Positions 23,794 through 32,735 of a stretch of 64,000 nt of DNA are shown piece after piece. The stretch is taken from assembly GCA_035556495.1 (NCBI GenBank), contig DATMEW010000074.1:11432-75431 (forward strand), in the 5' to 3' direction. Below the pieces are notes generated by a model. The model saw only the letters and a program-made list of their open reading frames with translations. It had not been told where the DNA came from and ran no database searches. How positions within the stretch are numbered: the stretch's first letter is position 1; every line of letters starts with the position of its first letter. The position numbers were made by a program, and so were the translations under genes. This DNA is from CANKHJ01 sp035556495 (GTDB taxonomy: Bacteria; Pseudomonadota; Alphaproteobacteria; Rhizobiales; Xanthobacteraceae).

Positions 23794-25293
23794 ATGGGCG
23801 ACATTGTTCTTTCGGCGGGCGTGCGGCAGAATCTGCTGTCGTTGCAGAATACGGCTCACCTCATGGGCATCACACAAAATCGCCTTGCCACCGGCAAGAA
23901 GGTCAATTCGGCTCTCGACAATCCGACCAACTTCTTCACATCGCAGTCCCTTCAAAACCGCGCCGGGGATCTCAACGCCCTGCTCGACTCCATCGGCCAG
24001 GCTCAGCAGACGCTCGACGCAGCCAACAAGGGGCTTACCTCGCTCACCAAACTGGTCGAATCCGCCAAATCCATCGTCAAGCAGGCGCGCCAGACCGCAG
24101 AGCCAACGACGAATACTTTCGCACCTGTGACGGTGACCGGCACCGCACAGACTGAAACGCTGGGCTCCACCGGCAACGGAGCCGCCGTCACGCTGGCCGA
24201 CAACACGACATATTCATTCACCGTAGAAGTGAACGGCGGTGCGGCAACGACGATCTCCTACACAACCGGCACTTCGGCAACAAACGCCGAACTGGTGGCC
24301 GGATTGCAGGGCGCCCTGGACACCGCCCTGGGCGCGGGCCGCATCACGGTAGCCGCCAACGACACGGATGACGGACTTCGTCTGACCGCCGCAAATGCCG
24401 ATACCGATTTCACGATTACGAGCGCCGCCAATTCCGGCCTGACAGCCGGAACTTATGCTTCCACCAGCCTGCTGGACAACATAATTGCCGGCGGCGGGAT
24501 CGACGGCGCTTCGGGCCTGACCATCGCAGTCAACGGATCGGTTCCCCAGACCATCACCTTCGGTTCCGGCCCTGGTGAGATCTCGACAATGGCCGAGCTG
24601 AACGCCGCGCTCGCCAATATCAACGGACTCACGGCCAGCGTCTCCGGCACGACGTCCTCCTTCTCCATTGCCTCGGCTGCCGTGCAGACCAACCTGACCA
24701 TGACCGCAACGGCTGGCGTCGAGACGGCGCTCGGCATTCCGGCCAGCTTCAACCAGAACGGCGCTCTTGTCTCCACCACGACGGTGAATCCTACCCGCGC
24801 CAATCTGCAAAGCGACTATAACGACATTCTCACCCAGATCGATGCGCTGGCGCGCGATGCTTCTTATAACGGCATCAACCTGCTGACCGGCGATGACCTC
24901 AAGGTCGTCTTCAATGAGGAAGGCAGCAGCAATCTGATCATCAAAGGCGTGACGTTCAGCGCGGCGGGACTCGGAATGACGCCGGCCACGGGAAATGCGT
25001 TCCAGTCCAATGCCGGCATCGACGGCTTTCTGTCACAGATCGATACCGCCCTGACGACACTGCGTACGCAGGCTTCCCGCTTCGGCGCGAATCTCAACAC
25101 GGTGCAGACCCGCCAGGACTTCACCAAGCAGATGATCAACACGTTGCAGACCGGCGCTGACGCTCTGGTGCTGGCCGACACCAACGAGGAAGGCGCCAAC
25201 CTGCTGGCACTGCAAACCCGCCAACAGCTTTCCAGCACCGCCCTCTCGATGGCGGCTCAAGCCGACCAGGCCGTGCTGCGGCTGTTCGGATAG
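23794..25293 (+). CDS. Flagellin (plus-strand copy)
   Basis: A 499-residue filament subunit starting at ATG 23794 behind GAGAGGCTTTCC. N-terminal D0/D1 (SAGVRQNLLSLQNTAHLMGI) and C-terminal D0 (QTGADALVLADTNEEGANLL) match the divergent copy. The centre contains IN-type segments (LTIAVNGSVPQTITFGSGPG, ISTMAELNAALANINGLTAS). It is followed after 20 bp by flbT and flaF, so flagellin and its regulators are probably co-transcribed. Confidence 0.96.
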   Translation: MGDIVLSAGVRQNLLSLQNTAHLMGITQNRLATGKKVNSALDNPTNFFTSQSLQNRAGDLNALLDSIGQAQQTLDAANKGLTSLTKLVESAKSIVKQARQTAEPTTNTFAPVTVTGTAQTETLGSTGNGAAVTLADNTTYSFTVEVNGGAATTISYTTGTSATNAELVAGLQGALDTALGAGRITVAANDTDDGLRLTAANADTDFTITSAANSGLTAGTYASTSLLDNIIAGGGIDGASGLTIAVNGSVPQTITFGSGPGEISTMAELNAALANINGLTASVSGTTSSFSIASAAVQTNLTMTATAGVETALGIPASFNQNGALVSTTTVNPTRANLQSDYNDILTQIDALARDASYNGINLLTGDDLKVVFNEEGSSNLIIKGVTFSAAGLGMTPATGNAFQSNAGIDGFLSQIDTALTTLRTQASRFGANLNTVQTRQDFTKQMINTLQTGADALVLADTNEEGANLLALQTRQQLSSTALSMAAQADQAVLRLFG

Positions 25294-25313
25294 ACCTTCT
25301 GAAAGGACGCCTC

Positions 25314-25748
25314 ATGGCCCTCAAAGTCGAACTGAAACCGGGTGAACGCATTCTGATCGGAGAATGCGTGATCACGAATGGCGATCAGCGAACGCGCTTC
25401 CTTCTGGAGGGGCGGGCGCCGATCCTGCGCGAGAAAGACATCATGACAGCGGAGCTGGCGGATACGCCGGCCAAGCGGATCTATCTCGCCATCCAGCTCA
25501 TGTATACGTCGCAAGAACCTCAAGCTCATCATGACATCTATTTCACGCTGGTCCGGGACATCGTCACGGCGGCGCCCAGCATGTGGCCGCTGATCGAGAG
25601 CATCAATAATCAAATTTTAATTGGCGATCTTTATAAAGCGCTGAAGGAAGCCAAGCAGCTGATTTCCTACGAGGGGGAGCTTCTCGAACATGCAAAGCGC
25701 GGCGCAGGCGTACGGCACGGTAGCGAAGCAGACCGCAAGTCCGCGTGA
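25314..25748 (+). CDS. flbT: Flagellin mRNA regulator FlbT
   Basis: FlbT binds the flagellin mRNA leader and controls its translation or decay in alphaproteobacteria. The 144-residue product has the family start (ALKVELKPGERILIGECVIT) and FLLEGRAPILREKDIMTAE, with a helical C-terminal half. A GAAAGGACGCCTC ribosome binding site precedes it. Its last 59 nt overlap flaF in another frame. The order flagellin-flbT-flaF is compact and same-strand. Confidence 0.95.
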   Translation: MALKVELKPGERILIGECVITNGDQRTRFLLEGRAPILREKDIMTAELADTPAKRIYLAIQLMYTSQEPQAHHDIYFTLVRDIVTAAPSMWPLIESINNQILIGDLYKALKEAKQLISYEGELLEHAKRGAGVRHGSEADRKSA

Positions 25749-26052
25749 ACTAGAAGCCGATCTGCTGTTGCGGGCCGCGGCCCGCCTGCAATCCGCCAAA
25801 GATAGCTGGGAGACAGAGGGCACCCAGCTCAACGACGCCCTGCTCTACAATCGAAAGCTTTGGTCCATTTTTCTGTCATCGGTCACGAGCGCAGAACATC
25901 CGCTGCCCGCGGCAGTGCGCCAGAACGTTGCCAATCTCGGCATTTTCGTCATGAACCAGACCATGGCGCTGATGACTGACCCAAAGCCCACTCAGCTTTC
26001 ATCGCTCATCAATATCAATCGCGAGCTCGCGATGGGCTTGCGCGGCCGCTGA
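25690..26052 (+). CDS. flaF: Flagellin secretion/biosynthesis regulator FlaF
   Basis: FlaF acts with FlbT in flagellin synthesis and export, as a positive factor in Caulobacter. The 120-residue product shows the family wording SAAQAYGTVAKQTASPRELE, LNDALLYNRKLWSIFLSSVT and LINI near its end. It begins within flbT (59-nt overlap) and is followed by a strong bidirectional terminator. Confidence 0.94.
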   Translation: MQSAAQAYGTVAKQTASPRELEADLLLRAAARLQSAKDSWETEGTQLNDALLYNRKLWSIFLSSVTSAEHPLPAAVRQNVANLGIFVMNQTMALMTDPKPTQLSSLININRELAMGLRGR

Positions 26053-26076
26053 AAAGCCAAGCCATATCGATACAGA

Positions 26077-26103
26077 AAAGCCCCGGAGATGATCCGGGGC
26101 TTT
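26077..26103. terminator. Bidirectional terminator between flaF and flgL
   Basis: AAAGCCCCGGA (26077-26087) and TCCGGGGCTTT (26093-26103) form a perfect 11-bp stem with a GATGA loop. A/T ends on both sides allow termination of the converging flaF (plus) and flgL (minus) transcripts. Confidence 0.85.
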
Positions 26104-26145
26104 CCTGCATCTGGCCTCGCCGGCACGGCAAACGTGGCGACCGCA

Positions 26146-27636
26146 TCACAACATATTCACCAGATTGATCTGATACAGCATGCTGGTCGTCTGGAGTGAT
26201 GCCTGGAGCCTCGTTTGCAGCGCCAGAAGTTTCACTGCCGTTTCTTCCGTGGTTACCCCTTCGATTCCCGCAAGCATCTCGCTGACCATGCTGCCGGTCT
26301 GCTGATGGCGCTCCTTGGCGGCGGCAATCGAGGTCTGCGCGCCGGCAAGCTCGGCCTGAATGCTGGCGATTGAGCCCGACGCGCTGCTCGCGCCCAGCGC
26401 TGCGCCCGCGCGGGAGTTCAGCGCCACGCTTCGCGTCGTGGCGTTGGGGTCGTCCGCCGAGAAGGACACCGCCGCCAGCACCGCGACATTCTGCAACGTC
26501 CGGCGCAGCGCGTCTTCGTCGGCCCGCGCGCCGTATGAGATCGTGACCGAATTGTCGATGCGTGCGGTCGCGCTGGCGCGCGCCGGATCGGAACTGTCTT
26601 CGCCCGTATACCACTTGACCGTCCGGCCGGCCGTATCGGCCACGGCCGCGGTCGCCGTCTCGAATGGGGGTCCATCCACGCGCAATGGCGGATCGCTGGC
26701 GAAGAAGTCGTTGCCCGCCGCCATGGCGGAGGCCGCCGTCAGCGCCGTGTCCGCCAGCGCGCCAAGCGAGCTTCCCAGCGCCGCTTGCAGGCTTGCGGCC
26801 GTGTCCGCCGCAGTCGCGCCGATGGTGAATTCACCGGGGCCGGGCGTTTGCGACGCGGTCGCAGTCAATTTGACCGTTTCGACAGTGCCATCCGGCAGCG
26901 TCAGCGCAATCTCAACTTCGCTTCCCGGCGTGGGATTGGCCGCCACGTCGATCGTCACCCCGGCCGGCGAACCGGAAGGGCCACTGACGATTATCGCGGC
27001 AGTATTCGACGATATGCCGCTTATCTTGAAGCCATAAGGCGAACCGGCGGCATCCTCCGCCAGCGCGACCGTTGTCGCAGCCGGCGTGGAAACAACCAGA
27101 CGTCCCCGCCCATCAGAGCCGAGATCCGCCAGCCGGCGCTCATCGATGACCTGCCGCAGGCCGTCCTGGCCCGCGACGCCATCCAGAATCGCATTCACAT
27201 TGGCCACAGCCGGCTGATCCGTCGCGCGACCGGAAAAGAGATACCGCTCGCCGGCGCGGGTGTTCAGCAAGCCGACGATCTCGCCCAGGGCGTTGGTCGC
27301 GCCTTTCTGGACGAAAATGCCTTCCTCATTGGTCATCGTGGTGGACTTGAGCGCCGCGCCCTTGATCTCATCCGACAACTTTGCAATCCGGCCCAGCGCG
27401 CTCTGTTGCAGATCGATCCGCATCCCGACATTCGTGATGGTGTCGGAGAAAGCCGAAATGGCCGAAAGCTGCGAGCGCAGACCGACGCTCACCCCACGGC
27501 CGAGACCAAGACCCGCATAGGTCTCCGACTTCTGGCCCGTGCCGAGCTGGCGCTGAAGGTCGCCGAACTGGCGCCGCATATCCACGAGCGACTGGACCGC
27601 AAGACGGGTGTTCGCGCCAACGCTGTTAATGCTCAT
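26146..27636 (-). CDS. flgL: Hook-filament junction protein FlgL
   Basis: A 496-residue flagellin-family protein lacking the strict flagellin ends but with an N-terminal D0 (SVGANTRLAVQSLVDMRRQF, LQRQLGTGQKSETYAGLGLG) and a C-terminal helix (LLALQTRLQASLQTTSMLYQ ending LVNML). It follows flgK by 16 bp in the order flgE-flgK-flgL, which supports FlgL (HAP3) over a third flagellin. The middle is a long variable insertion, so it is larger than enterobacterial FlgL. Confidence 0.92.
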   Translation of the reverse strand: MSINSVGANTRLAVQSLVDMRRQFGDLQRQLGTGQKSETYAGLGLGRGVSVGLRSQLSAISAFSDTITNVGMRIDLQQSALGRIAKLSDEIKGAALKSTTMTNEEGIFVQKGATNALGEIVGLLNTRAGERYLFSGRATDQPAVANVNAILDGVAGQDGLRQVIDERRLADLGSDGRGRLVVSTPAATTVALAEDAAGSPYGFKISGISSNTAAIIVSGPSGSPAGVTIDVAANPTPGSEVEIALTLPDGTVETVKLTATASQTPGPGEFTIGATAADTAASLQAALGSSLGALADTALTAASAMAAGNDFFASDPPLRVDGPPFETATAAVADTAGRTVKWYTGEDSSDPARASATARIDNSVTISYGARADEDALRRTLQNVAVLAAVSFSADDPNATTRSVALNSRAGAALGASSASGSIASIQAELAGAQTSIAAAKERHQQTGSMVSEMLAGIEGVTTEETAVKLLALQTRLQASLQTTSMLYQINLVNML

Positions 27637-27652
27637 TGCCCGATCCCCCGGC

Positions 27653-29512
27653 TCACATCCGCAGCAGTATGTCGATCATGTCCCGGACGGTGGTCATCAC
27701 CCGGGCATTCGCGGCATAGGCATTCTGAAGATTGAGCAGCGTCGCCATTTCCACATCGATATTCACCGCGGCCTTTTCATCGAAGCGCTGCTGCATCGAA
27801 TTGAGAACCAGCGCCTGCCCCTCGCTCAGGCTTTGGGCGGATGCCGCCGCATCGCCCTGAATGCTGACGACCTGACGCATGAAAGACGACAGCGACCCGC
27901 TATACGGCGTGGCGGGGGAACCGATGCCGGATTGCGGCGAATAGTCGAGGGACGACTGCGTCAATCGCTCAAGAATGAAAGCGGGGCGCGTCGCATCTCC
28001 GGCCAGCGTTCCCGCATCATACATCACGAGACGGGACGGGTCCGCGATCAAATCGGAATTGACCGAGAGGCGGCCGGCAAGCCCCACGCGCTGGTGTCCG
28101 CCGGAGGTGATGGCGCCGGTATAAAGATCGTTACCGTCCGTGAAGAAGGGAAGCTGCACGCTGCCACCTGCAAACCCGCTTTCAGTCGTCGTTGCAGTAA
28201 CGGAAGACAGCGAAATACGATTGAAACTGCCGTCGTCGAGAACGCGCAGCGTCTGGCCGGCGGGATTCGCGAACGACAGGCCGGTATTGCCAAGCGCGGC
28301 ATTCAACTGATTCACGACCGACGCCATACCGCCCGAAAAGTCGATACCGATGGTGCGGCTGGTCGAGCTTTGGGCGCTGTCGAGCGGCAGGGCGGCGGGA
28401 TCATCAACGCGGACAAGCGAGATGGTCCGCCGGGTGTTGGTCAGCGTGTCCAGATAGTCGATGGTGACCTGATTGCCGGCGACAAGCCCGCCGATATCGA
28501 CATCAAAGCCGTCCTGCGCACCCACCGAGACGGGCGCGCCGGCGGTGGTCGTGTCCGAAAGAGCGCGCGCCAGTGTCGCGGCGATCTCGTCGAGCTGCGC
28601 CTGCGCCTCCACCAAAGTGGTGTCACGCATTTCGAGATAGGCGGCCATCTCTCCGGAGCGGATCGATTTGTTCGCGATGAGGTCGATATCCGCCCCGCCA
28701 CTGGTCGTCAGCGTCAGCGTCCCGACGCCGCGCTTGGACGGCTCCGCATTCCATTGAGCTGTTGCGCCGATCGTCGTCTGGGCATCGAACCGCAACTGCG
28801 CCGCCTCCAGACCGACGAGCTGAATCCCGGAATTCGTGAAGACCGTGATCTGGTTGTTGCCTGTGGACACCGTCTTGATGTCCATGATCTGAGACAGTTC
28901 GCTGATCTTGCGATCGCGTTCATCCAGAAGCGTGGCCGTGGTGGCATCGTTCGCACCGGAAGCCCCGAGCTTCCAGTTGATCTCCGCAATCCGCTTCATC
29001 GCAGCGTTGGCGCGCGCCGTTGCATCGGCCAAGCCCAGTTCGGCATCGTTGCGCAGACCCTGGATGGTGCTGGACATCGTGTTGAGCTGCTGCGCAAGCA
29101 CCTGGGCGCTGCCCAGCACCGCCGTTCGCGCAGCCGCGGAGTCCGGGCTGGTCGCCAGCGAAGACAACGATTCCGTAAACTTGTCGAAAATGCTCGTCAG
29201 CGCTGTCGAGGATCCCGGCACGCCATAAACTGCCTGAAGACGCGTATAGAATTCAGCGCGCAATCCGGCATAGCTCGCGCCCGAGGATTCGGTCTGAAGC
29301 TGACGTTGAAGATACTGATCCAGTTCGCGATTGATGCCGGCAAGACGGACACTAATGCCGCCTTCACCCGCTGCTGCAACAACCTGGATCGGCGTCTTGC
29401 GGACGTAGCCCGGCGTATCGGCATTGGCCACGTTGCCGGCAACGATGGACATGCCGGCTTGCGTTGCGCGCAGGCCGGCCGAAGCTGCGGAAAGCGCTTG
29501 CGAAAGGCTCAT
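27653..29512 (-). CDS. flgK: Hook-filament junction protein FlgK
   Basis: FlgK (HAP1) joins hook and filament. The 619-residue protein has the N-terminal signature LRATQAGMSIVAGNVANADT followed by PGYVRKT, the FlgK core (SSTALTSIFDKFTESLSSLA) and the C-terminal helix LLNLQNAYAANARVMTTVRD. Length is in the family range. It lies between flgE and flgL on the minus strand, 42 bp after flgE. Confidence 0.95.
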   Translation of the reverse strand: MSLSQALSAASAGLRATQAGMSIVAGNVANADTPGYVRKTPIQVVAAAGEGGISVRLAGINRELDQYLQRQLQTESSGASYAGLRAEFYTRLQAVYGVPGSSTALTSIFDKFTESLSSLATSPDSAAARTAVLGSAQVLAQQLNTMSSTIQGLRNDAELGLADATARANAAMKRIAEINWKLGASGANDATTATLLDERDRKISELSQIMDIKTVSTGNNQITVFTNSGIQLVGLEAAQLRFDAQTTIGATAQWNAEPSKRGVGTLTLTTSGGADIDLIANKSIRSGEMAAYLEMRDTTLVEAQAQLDEIAATLARALSDTTTAGAPVSVGAQDGFDVDIGGLVAGNQVTIDYLDTLTNTRRTISLVRVDDPAALPLDSAQSSTSRTIGIDFSGGMASVVNQLNAALGNTGLSFANPAGQTLRVLDDGSFNRISLSSVTATTTESGFAGGSVQLPFFTDGNDLYTGAITSGGHQRVGLAGRLSVNSDLIADPSRLVMYDAGTLAGDATRPAFILERLTQSSLDYSPQSGIGSPATPYSGSLSSFMRQVVSIQGDAAASAQSLSEGQALVLNSMQQRFDEKAAVNIDVEMATLLNLQNAYAANARVMTTVRDMIDILLRM

Positions 29513-29554
29513 GCGCGCAATGCCTCTGTCAGGATGAGTGCCCCGCCGTCATGC

Positions 29555-31549
29555 CTAGCGCAGCATGTTCAGTAGGTCTTGAACCATCTGGTTGCTGCTG
29601 GTGATGACCTTCGTATTCGCCGAATAGGCCTGCTGCGTGATGATCAGCTTGGTGAACTCGTCCGCGATGTCGGTGTTCGACCCCTCAAGGGTTGAGCCGA
29701 TGATCTGGCCCGTCCCGCCATAGATGGCGACGCCGGACTCGGCCGTTGCTTCGAACGCGCCGCCGTCCAGCCGCTTCAGGTAGTTCGCGCCCTGGAAGTT
29801 GGCGAGGGTGATCTCGGCGAGATCGATGGTGCGGCCGTTGGAATAGGTGCCGACGATCCGGCCTTTGTCGCTGACCGAGATCCCCTGGAGATCTCCCGCC
29901 GGAAAGCCGTTCTGCTGCAACAGATTGATCTGCGCAAGACCATTGGCATCGGCGAAATGAGTAACTCCGCCGACACCATGAGACATGGTCAGGTTTCCAA
30001 GGCTGACTCCGTTGACGGTCACGTTCTGAAGCTGAACGTTGGCGACCGGAGGGTCCATCTGCCGGTTTGCGCCGAAAGTGTAGTCAACGCCCACGTTCTT
30101 CCAGGCGACATCCGAGCCCGTGGCCCCGCTGTTCACCTGATAGAACATATTCCAGGTATCGGTTCCACCATAAGTCGAGGATGCCGTCTTGACCCAGCGG
30201 ACCTGGATATTCACCGGCGCGCCGGAGGCATCATAGGCGGTGACCGCTCCACCGCCGATCGAGGAATTGAGAAACGCGTTCACATCGTCGCCGATGACGC
30301 TTCCGTCGGACGGAACGGCGCTGGCAACCTGAAGGCCGAAATTCGCCGGCGTCGCGGTGCCGCCGACAGAAACGCTATCGGTCATGTTGCCGGCAGTGAT
30401 CGTGATATTGCCGTTGGCCGTATTCACCGTAGCCGCGCCGCCGGTAAGACCGCCAAGCGCGGCGCTCAGTTGCGCAAGCGTGGACACCTCGCCCGTCCCG
30501 GTCCCGAAAGTGATGGTCAGCGGAGGATTGCCTCCCACCGTGATCGTCATCGTCTGGCCGGCGGAGGCAATGCTCTGGCTCAGCAGATTGGTCGGATTCG
30601 CCACGCCGACGCCGAGACCCAATTCACCCAGCACGCCGAGGGAGCTGGCTGCGCCGATCGTTACCGCGGTGTGAGCATCCCCCCCGGTCAGAACAAGCTG
30701 ATTGGAAGAATTCAGCGATGCGCTGACGCCGGTCGTGCCGGTCTGGGCGTTGATCGCAGCCAGCACGGCCGCCGCATCGCTGCCGGGCGCGACCGGAATG
30801 CTGACGCCGTTGAGTTCCAACGTTCCGCCGGCCGATGCCAGAGCGGAGATATCGCTCGTGCCGGCCGAAATCGCGGCTGCGTCCGGCAGGACGTTCGCGC
30901 CGTTACCGATGAGCCGCGCCGGCTGTGGCGGCCCGGCCAGCGGGTTTGAAATGAAGCTGGCGGGATTGATCAGTTCCGAACCCGGAACGTTCTTGTCCGC
31001 ATTCAGGGTCTGCGGATAGCTCGGCAAATTCAGCCTGTAGTCGATCTGGGTCGAAGGCTGCGCCGGCAGAAAATCGGTCTTGAACTGAAGCAACTGCGGG
31101 ACGCTGCCGGCCGGATTCCCCGTGGATGGATCTATCGGAACGCCGAGAAGATAGTAACCTGCGCCATTGACCAGATAGCCGTTCTTGTCCGGAGCGAAGT
31201 CGCCGCGCCGGGAATAGAGATCAATGCCATCGAAGGACGGTTGCCCATCCATGTAACCGGAGGGCTTCTGCACAACAAAGAAGCCTGCTCCATTGATCGC
31301 CATCGACGTGCTGAGAGATGAGGCCTGCAAATCTCCCTGAACGGTGTTCGTCGCGCGAGACTGCGCGGTGACGCTGCCCGCCAGTTGCCGGTTGCGGCTG
31401 CTATCCGGGATCAGGTCCTGAAAGCTGGTGTCCATCCGCTTGAAAGCGGTGGTCTGCGAATTCGCAATATTGCCCGATACGTTTTCAAGGGCGAAAGCCT
31501 GCGCGCGCATACCCGCCACGGCTGTCGTGAGAGCGCCAAAAATACCCAT
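29555..31549 (-). CDS. flgE: Flagellar hook protein FlgE (large form)
   Basis: FlgE is the hook subunit. The ATG at 31549 (MGIFGALTTAVAGMRAQAFA) follows GGAGCCAGGTG; a GTG one codon earlier is also open. The 664-residue product has the rod/hook signature (LENVSGNIANSQTTAFKRMD), GAGFFVVQKPSG in the domain D1 region, and the C-terminal helix (DEFTKLIITQQAYSANTKVI). It is much longer than the roughly 400-residue enterobacterial hook protein because of an inserted Gly/Thr-rich region (about 210-420) with IN-type repeats like those in the flagellins. First gene of flgE-flgK-flgL. Confidence 0.95.
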   Translation of the reverse strand: MGIFGALTTAVAGMRAQAFALENVSGNIANSQTTAFKRMDTSFQDLIPDSSRNRQLAGSVTAQSRATNTVQGDLQASSLSTSMAINGAGFFVVQKPSGYMDGQPSFDGIDLYSRRGDFAPDKNGYLVNGAGYYLLGVPIDPSTGNPAGSVPQLLQFKTDFLPAQPSTQIDYRLNLPSYPQTLNADKNVPGSELINPASFISNPLAGPPQPARLIGNGANVLPDAAAISAGTSDISALASAGGTLELNGVSIPVAPGSDAAAVLAAINAQTGTTGVSASLNSSNQLVLTGGDAHTAVTIGAASSLGVLGELGLGVGVANPTNLLSQSIASAGQTMTITVGGNPPLTITFGTGTGEVSTLAQLSAALGGLTGGAATVNTANGNITITAGNMTDSVSVGGTATPANFGLQVASAVPSDGSVIGDDVNAFLNSSIGGGAVTAYDASGAPVNIQVRWVKTASSTYGGTDTWNMFYQVNSGATGSDVAWKNVGVDYTFGANRQMDPPVANVQLQNVTVNGVSLGNLTMSHGVGGVTHFADANGLAQINLLQQNGFPAGDLQGISVSDKGRIVGTYSNGRTIDLAEITLANFQGANYLKRLDGGAFEATAESGVAIYGGTGQIIGSTLEGSNTDIADEFTKLIITQQAYSANTKVITSSNQMVQDLLNMLR

Positions 31550-31609
31550 CACCTGGCTCCGACTGCTTGAGCGCCGCGAACAGATGCGGCCTCGTCCATG
31601 CGAAGGATC

Positions 31610-31625
31610 GCAAGGGTCGTGCCAG
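31610..31625 (-). promoter_or_regulatory. Sigma-54 promoter of the flgE-flgK-flgL operon
   Basis: On the minus strand the sequence reads CTGGCACGACCCTTGC, an exact match to the CTGGCACG-N4-TTGC core of the -24/-12 consensus. It lies 61-76 bp upstream of the flgE start, with transcription expected to begin near 31598. Confidence 0.88.
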
Positions 31626-31659
31626 AAATTATCTATTGATAATCAAGAAGATATAAGAG

Positions 31660-31711
31660 TTTCTGTCGAAATCCGACCGGCAGAAACGGCCCTGCCCGGC
31701 AATTTCTGCCG
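31660..31711. promoter_or_regulatory. Triple FlbD-like repeat upstream of flgE
   Basis: Three copies of one 9-mer: TTTCTGTCG (31660-31668), CGGCAGAAA (31678-31686, inverted) and TTTCTGCCG (31703-31711). The second and third form a 9-bp inverted repeat. They lie 35-100 bp upstream of the sigma-54 promoter, the usual place for an enhancer-binding activator. The core matches the repeats before flgI and flgF. Confidence 0.6.
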
Positions 31712-31806
31712 CTGCCAAGACACCTTTCGTGCCGGCAGTCGCGGACCGGGCCGCGGCCGCCTTCCTCAAGCGTGAAGCATCAGACTTGCGGGGGAACCGG
31801 CGAGGC

Positions 31807-32667
31807 TTACCAGAAGCCCGCGATGTCGAAGCTGTAGGTCACGCCGAGGCCGACATAGGTCTGGTTGTGTGAGCCGCGCTGCCGCACCAGCGGGGAATCC
31901 GCGGCGCTTCCAACCAGCCTGTCATACTCGACGAAGGCATAGGTGGCGAATTGCCGTGTCCAGTCATAGCGAAGCTGCGCGCCTGCACCCCAGGCATGAA
32001 CTCCGCCCTTGGCGCTGTAGAGCGGCAGGCCGGAATTGATGGACTGAACCGGGGTCACCCCGAAATACGGGCTGAGCGCCGCGCTGCTTGCGAATGTCAC
32101 GCGCGGACCGGCGGAGAAGGTCAGTTGCCGGCTCACGGGCAAAACGACATCCGCGTTCAGATCGCCGATCAGGCCATGGTGGCCGCCGATGCCATGACGG
32201 AGTTCACCGCGCGTGCGGAGCCAGGGCGCCCACCACATCTCGGCGAACACACCGGCCTCGAACACGAAGTCCACCTTGCCGAGACCACGCAGATCAGCGT
32301 CGTCGCCCTCGTAGCGGGGCATGCGGATCTGCCCAACGGGACCGACCCGGAAGTTGCCCTGGTCGAACAGGGAGAAGCCGAAACCGTCACGCGGGCTGGT
32401 GAAGCCGCGCGGCACATTGGCGCGGCGAACGCTGAAGACCGGCTTGGCGCCGAATCTGTTGCGATCCGATCCGACATAGGACGGCCCCCAGCCGGGCTCG
32501 GCACCGATCGTCACCGTCCAGTCGCTGGCGGCTCCCGCGGCGGCCGGCGCGGGGGCGCGCAACGGCGCCTGATCGGCTGCCTGCGCCATTCCGGCGCCGA
32601 ACGCGATGACCCCGAACGCAGCGGCGAATGCCAAGCCCCTGCTCTGCTCCACAGCCCCCAGCTTCAT
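31807..32667 (-). CDS. MipA/OmpV-family outer-membrane protein
   Basis: A 286-residue protein with a Sec signal peptide (cleavage near AQAAD, residue about 30), and after a Pro/Ala linker, alternating beta-strand segments as in MipA/OmpV porin-like barrels (VTIGAEPGWGPSYVGSDRNR, FGFSLFDQGNFRVGPVGQIR). It ends in a Phe/Trp residue (SFDIAGFW), the outer-membrane C-terminal signature. MipA is a scaffold for murein enzymes in E. coli, but most family members have no known role. It stands alone between the hook promoter and an amine oxidase-like gene. Confidence 0.85.
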   Translation of the reverse strand: MKLGAVEQSRGLAFAAAFGVIAFGAGMAQAADQAPLRAPAPAAAGAASDWTVTIGAEPGWGPSYVGSDRNRFGAKPVFSVRRANVPRGFTSPRDGFGFSLFDQGNFRVGPVGQIRMPRYEGDDADLRGLGKVDFVFEAGVFAEMWWAPWLRTRGELRHGIGGHHGLIGDLNADVVLPVSRQLTFSAGPRVTFASSAALSPYFGVTPVQSINSGLPLYSAKGGVHAWGAGAQLRYDWTRQFATYAFVEYDRLVGSAADSPLVRQRGSHNQTYVGLGVTYSFDIAGFW

Positions 32668-32735
32668 GTCTCGTCAGCACTCCAGTGGTCCAGGACGCCC
32701 TACATCTGTTCGAGGGGTAGCACGACGGGTCACGA

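Noticed and set aside
27608..29575. 655-codon plus-strand open frame
   Set aside because: Antisense shadow of flgK; Arg/His-rich and without recognisable domains.
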